From Thermohalobaculum sp050331335 (GTDB lineage Bacteria > Pseudomonadota > Alphaproteobacteria > Rhodobacterales > Rhodobacteraceae): DNA of 25,314 bases. The first letter of the stretch is position 1; each line of letters starts with the position of its first letter. Of the stretch, positions 23,901 through 25,314 are shown one piece after another. Below the pieces are notes generated by a model. The model searched no databases. It saw nothing but the letters and a program-made list of their open reading frames with translations, and was not told where the DNA came from. The stretch spans positions 1 to 25,314 of the forward strand of contig JBHJGY010000079.1 in the NCBI GenBank assembly GCA_050331335.1, read 5' to 3'. A program made the translations under genes and the position numbers.

Positions 23901-24452
23901 GATCCGCCGCGCGATCAGATCGAAGGCAGGGTCGCGGCCGGCCTCCGCTGCCTCGGCCATATCGCGCAGGATCTCGGCGAGCATCGCCCGGCGGTCCGGT
24001 TCCTCCAGCACCGAAAAGCGCGGCGACACACCGGCCTCCAGCGGGAACCGCCGCAGAAGCTCGGTGGCGAAGGCGTGGATCGTCTGGATCTTCAGCCCGC
24101 CAGGGGTCTCCAACGCGGCAGCGAAGAGGCGCCGCGCCGCCGCCAACCTGCCAGGCGCAAGCGTCGTCCTGTCGCCCCCCTCGAGCGCGGCCAAATCGGC
24201 CGCCAGCGCTGCATCGGGCGCCATCGCCCAGCCGCCCAACATCGCGAAGAGCCGCGACTGCATCTCGACCGCCGCGGCTTTGGTGTAGGTCAGGCAGAGG
24301 ATCCGCTCGGGCCGGGCGCCGGCGAGCAGGAGCCGAGCGACCCGCTGGGTCAGCACCCGCGTCTTGCCGGAGCCTGCGTTGGCAACGACCCAAGCCGAGC
24401 GCGTGGGATCGGCTGCGGCGCGTTGCTCGGGCGTCGGCGGATGGCGGCTCAT
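20979..24452 (-). CDS. addA: double-strand break repair helicase-nuclease AddA
   Basis: AddA is the UvrD-type helicase and nuclease subunit of AddAB, the RecBCD counterpart that resects double-strand ends for RecA. The 1157-residue protein has Walker A ANAGSGKT (24-31), LTYTKAAAVEMQSRL, the DEAQD box in LLIDEAQDTAPQQW, GDEKQSIYSFQGADP, LITSFRS, VMTVHGAKGLEAPVVVLADT and LLYVALTRAQDWLIVSG, in helicase order. The C-terminal PD-(D/E)XK nuclease shows IGRVDRL, ILDFKTD (Asp1079, Lys1081) and QLGAYRAAL. All key residues are present, so the protein looks active. The start has AGGG upstream. It follows addB by 43 bp. Confidence 0.97.
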   Translation of the reverse strand: MSRHPPTPEQRAAADPTRSAWVVANAGSGKTRVLTQRVARLLLAGARPERILCLTYTKAAAVEMQSRLFAMLGGWAMAPDAALAADLAALEGGDRTTLAPGRLAAARRLFAAALETPGGLKIQTIHAFATELLRRFPLEAGVSPRFSVLEEPDRRAMLAEILRDMAEAAEAGRDPAFDLIARRIDDGALETLVGAILGAGELFERAVCPERLAQVFGVAANGQATAAAAALERVDWGGATALAAAMELAGSATMCAAATAIRESVATAATDPIAAAERLSGAFLTKTGNPRSTRSFPTKAVINAHPPAQAATEALIAWAVEAREDLAAAKLAERSADLARFARALLTRYAAAKARVGALDYADLLARAGALLTEAESRAWVLHKLDAGISHLLIDEAQDTAPQQWRIVEALTEELRAGQGAAGSRTVFVVGDEKQSIYSFQGADPAVFDAKRGLLETWLAGSATPLATPALITSFRSAPGILSYVDEVFAGRWAALSSSGSARHEASRVGDGARVDLWPLVEEETAASEAAAAEPPWWEPASGTPRLKPKPRLARLLAIEIARMIRGARLPDRAGAPGRPVAPGDVLVLVRKRDALARELIKALKSEGVSVAGADRLRLAEGLAVRDLLGLAKIASFPGDDLTLAAVLRSPLVDLPEEALFSLAHGREGTLWAALMGSEHQAGVEMLKDLAGAADFLRPYEFLERALIEHDGRRRLVARLGPEAEDLIDELLEQALAYEARATPSLVGFVDWIETGGLEVKREMEAAAGAVRVMTVHGAKGLEAPVVVLADTVGRPSPRSRAPILADPQTGLALWPPGASEGGARVARLRSAEAERAEAERQRLLYVALTRAQDWLIVSGAGQPADAKADWYGQLAGAFERLDSVQLDGPEGLALRRHETPAVGLPTQTEAATAEAPNGGGIGGHLQRPTWFCRAAAETRSPRLAPSALAPPVDVWPERPGDRHPPGPRARDVSSGGPAYGRAVHLLLERFGAAAPTLPWASAERLILASHPELSEDARRAALNEVARVLADPALRVVFAAEALTEVPIAVALPELSGPPMIGRVDRLCLSPGAALILDFKTDRAVPSRPETVPPAYLAQLGAYRAALGQVWPDLTITAGLIWTAEPRLMPLPDPLLARALAASLAGLGVADSAEGS

Positions 24453-24495
24453 GGCGCGCGCCCTGAGGTGTTGGACATCGACAGGGTCACCGAGG

Positions 24496-25314
24496 TCATA
24501 GCGTGGGGTCCCATTCGGCGCGGCGTGCGAGGTGGTCGGTCTCGCCGGTTTCGAATGCGAGATCCGGCCGCGCGCGGGCGATGAACGGTGCCCCCTCGAG
24601 GAACCGGGCGATCAGCACCGCAACCCGATCGAGATGGGTGGCCACAGCCTCGGGCGGGGTCTCCACTGCCTGCTCGCTGCCAGCAAGCCCGATGAAAGCG
24701 CCGCGCTCGGGCGCCAAGGCCGGCGTGCCAGCGAACCCTCCCGCCGCCAAAATCGCCGCCTGCAGATGGAGTTGCTGATGTCGTCCCCGCGCGATCTGAG
24801 GCGCCGCCGGGGGCTGCCCGGCCTTGTAATCGTAGACGATGCCGCCGCCCTCTAAACTCCGGTCGATCCGGTCGGCCCGCGCGACGAGCGTCACCTCTCC
24901 CGCCGGCGTCATCAACCGCAGGCAGCCCTTTACCTCGAGCGCCAGGGGCACAGCCCCGCCCCGGCGCGTTTTCTCGCCCGCGACGAACCAGTCGGCCACG
25001 CGCAGAACTCGACCCAACCACAATCGGCGCAACGCAGGCCACGGGACGGTCTCGGCCAGAACCGCCTCGGCCGTGGCGGCGAGCCGGGCGGCGGCGTCGA
25101 TATCGCTCCACTGGACACGGCTCTCCCGGATGAAACGCTCGAGGATCGCATGCAGCAGCTCGCCCCGGTCGGTGGCATCTGGCAGGCGTCCAAGAGGGGC
25201 GAGCTCGCGCAAGCCGAGCACCCGGCGGGCATAGGTGGCATAGGGGTCGGTCACCAGCCGCTCCACATCCGTCACCGCGTAGCGCCGGGGGCGGGCGGCG
25301 AGAGGCGGCACGGG
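24496..25314 (-). CDS. addB: AddB C-terminal part (gene cut by the window end)
   Basis: The frame is open to the window edge, so only the last ~272 residues are seen. The part begins within YAVTDVERLVTDPYATYARRVLGLRELAPLG, a typical AddB lead-in to its nuclease domain. It continues with GELLHAILERFI, the metal-binding LVARADRIDRSLEGGGIVYDYKAGQPP (Asp and Lys of the PD-(D/E)XK core), and QLHLQAAIL. AddB is the inactivated-helicase and nuclease partner of AddA that helps recognise Chi-like sites. The four-cysteine iron-sulfur staple of Bacillus AddB is not visible in this part. The stop (24496-24498) lies 43 bp before the addA start, so the two genes are one operon. Confidence 0.95.
   Translation of the reverse strand, partial: PVPPLAARPRRYAVTDVERLVTDPYATYARRVLGLRELAPLGRLPDATDRGELLHAILERFIRESRVQWSDIDAAARLAATAEAVLAETVPWPALRRLWLGRVLRVADWFVAGEKTRRGGAVPLALEVKGCLRLMTPAGEVTLVARADRIDRSLEGGGIVYDYKAGQPPAAPQIARGRHQQLHLQAAILAAGGFAGTPALAPERGAFIGLAGSEQAVETPPEAVATHLDRVAVLIARFLEGAPFIARARPDLAFETGETDHLARRAEWDPTL

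Noticed and set aside
22458..24584. 708-codon open frame antisense to addA
   Set aside because: Arginine-rich composition with no domain, fully inside the certain addA gene; an artefact of high GC.

Overview
The window looks like a chromosomal segment of a high-GC alphaproteobacterium, most likely of the Rhodobacterales/Rhodobacteraceae type. The reasons are the gene chain aroA, cmk, rpsA, ihfB, lapA, trpF, trpB, trpA, accD, folC, trxA, addA, addB, a class II (CP4-like) AroA, and the AddAB rather than RecBCD recombination enzyme. GC is high (a 60-base hand count in trpA gives 73%). No tRNA, rRNA, CRISPR array, insertion sequence or prophage gene was recognised. The species cannot be named from this sequence alone.

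Layout. 1-5085 holds aroA, an oppositely oriented exported NTF2-like gene, cmk and rpsA. The aroA-cmk gap contains a decayed partial copy of the start of cmk. The cmk-rpsA gap contains an antisense DUF4214-like fragment followed by a good sigma-70-type promoter for rpsA. 5165-8981 holds a cysteine-free acidic DUF4214 protein (probably secreted), sppA, ihfB, lapA, trpF and a small antisense gene. 9422-12673 holds trpB, a DUF2158 protein with a GDR-repeat tail, trpA and an antisense mini-RTX gene of clearly lower GC. 12878-15917 holds a PPOX flavoprotein, an exported trypsin-like protease, a 2[4Fe-4S] ferredoxin preceded by a perfect FNR/CRP-family box, and a diiron alternative oxidase. 16045-20266 holds a class IV aminotransferase (minus strand), then cupin, GNAT, accD and folC. 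20544-25314 (minus strand) holds addB (cut by the window edge), addA and trxA.

How the genes work together. The backbone is core metabolism and information processing: shikimate and tryptophan synthesis (aroA, trpF, trpB, trpA), CMP recycling (cmk), translation (rpsA), nucleoid architecture (ihfB), fatty acid and folate synthesis (accD, folC), thiol redox (trxA) and double-strand-break repair (addAB). Accessory genes are inserted into this backbone. The two most interesting sets are (i) two orphan proteins that look like type I secretion substrates, with no exporter in view, and (ii) a respiratory/redox pair, ferredoxin plus alternative oxidase, with an FNR-type site and unusual inverted repeats in front. 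I found no convincing wholly new multi-gene system. The best leads are the regulatory architecture at 14671-15267 and the fossil duplications around cmk and rpsA.
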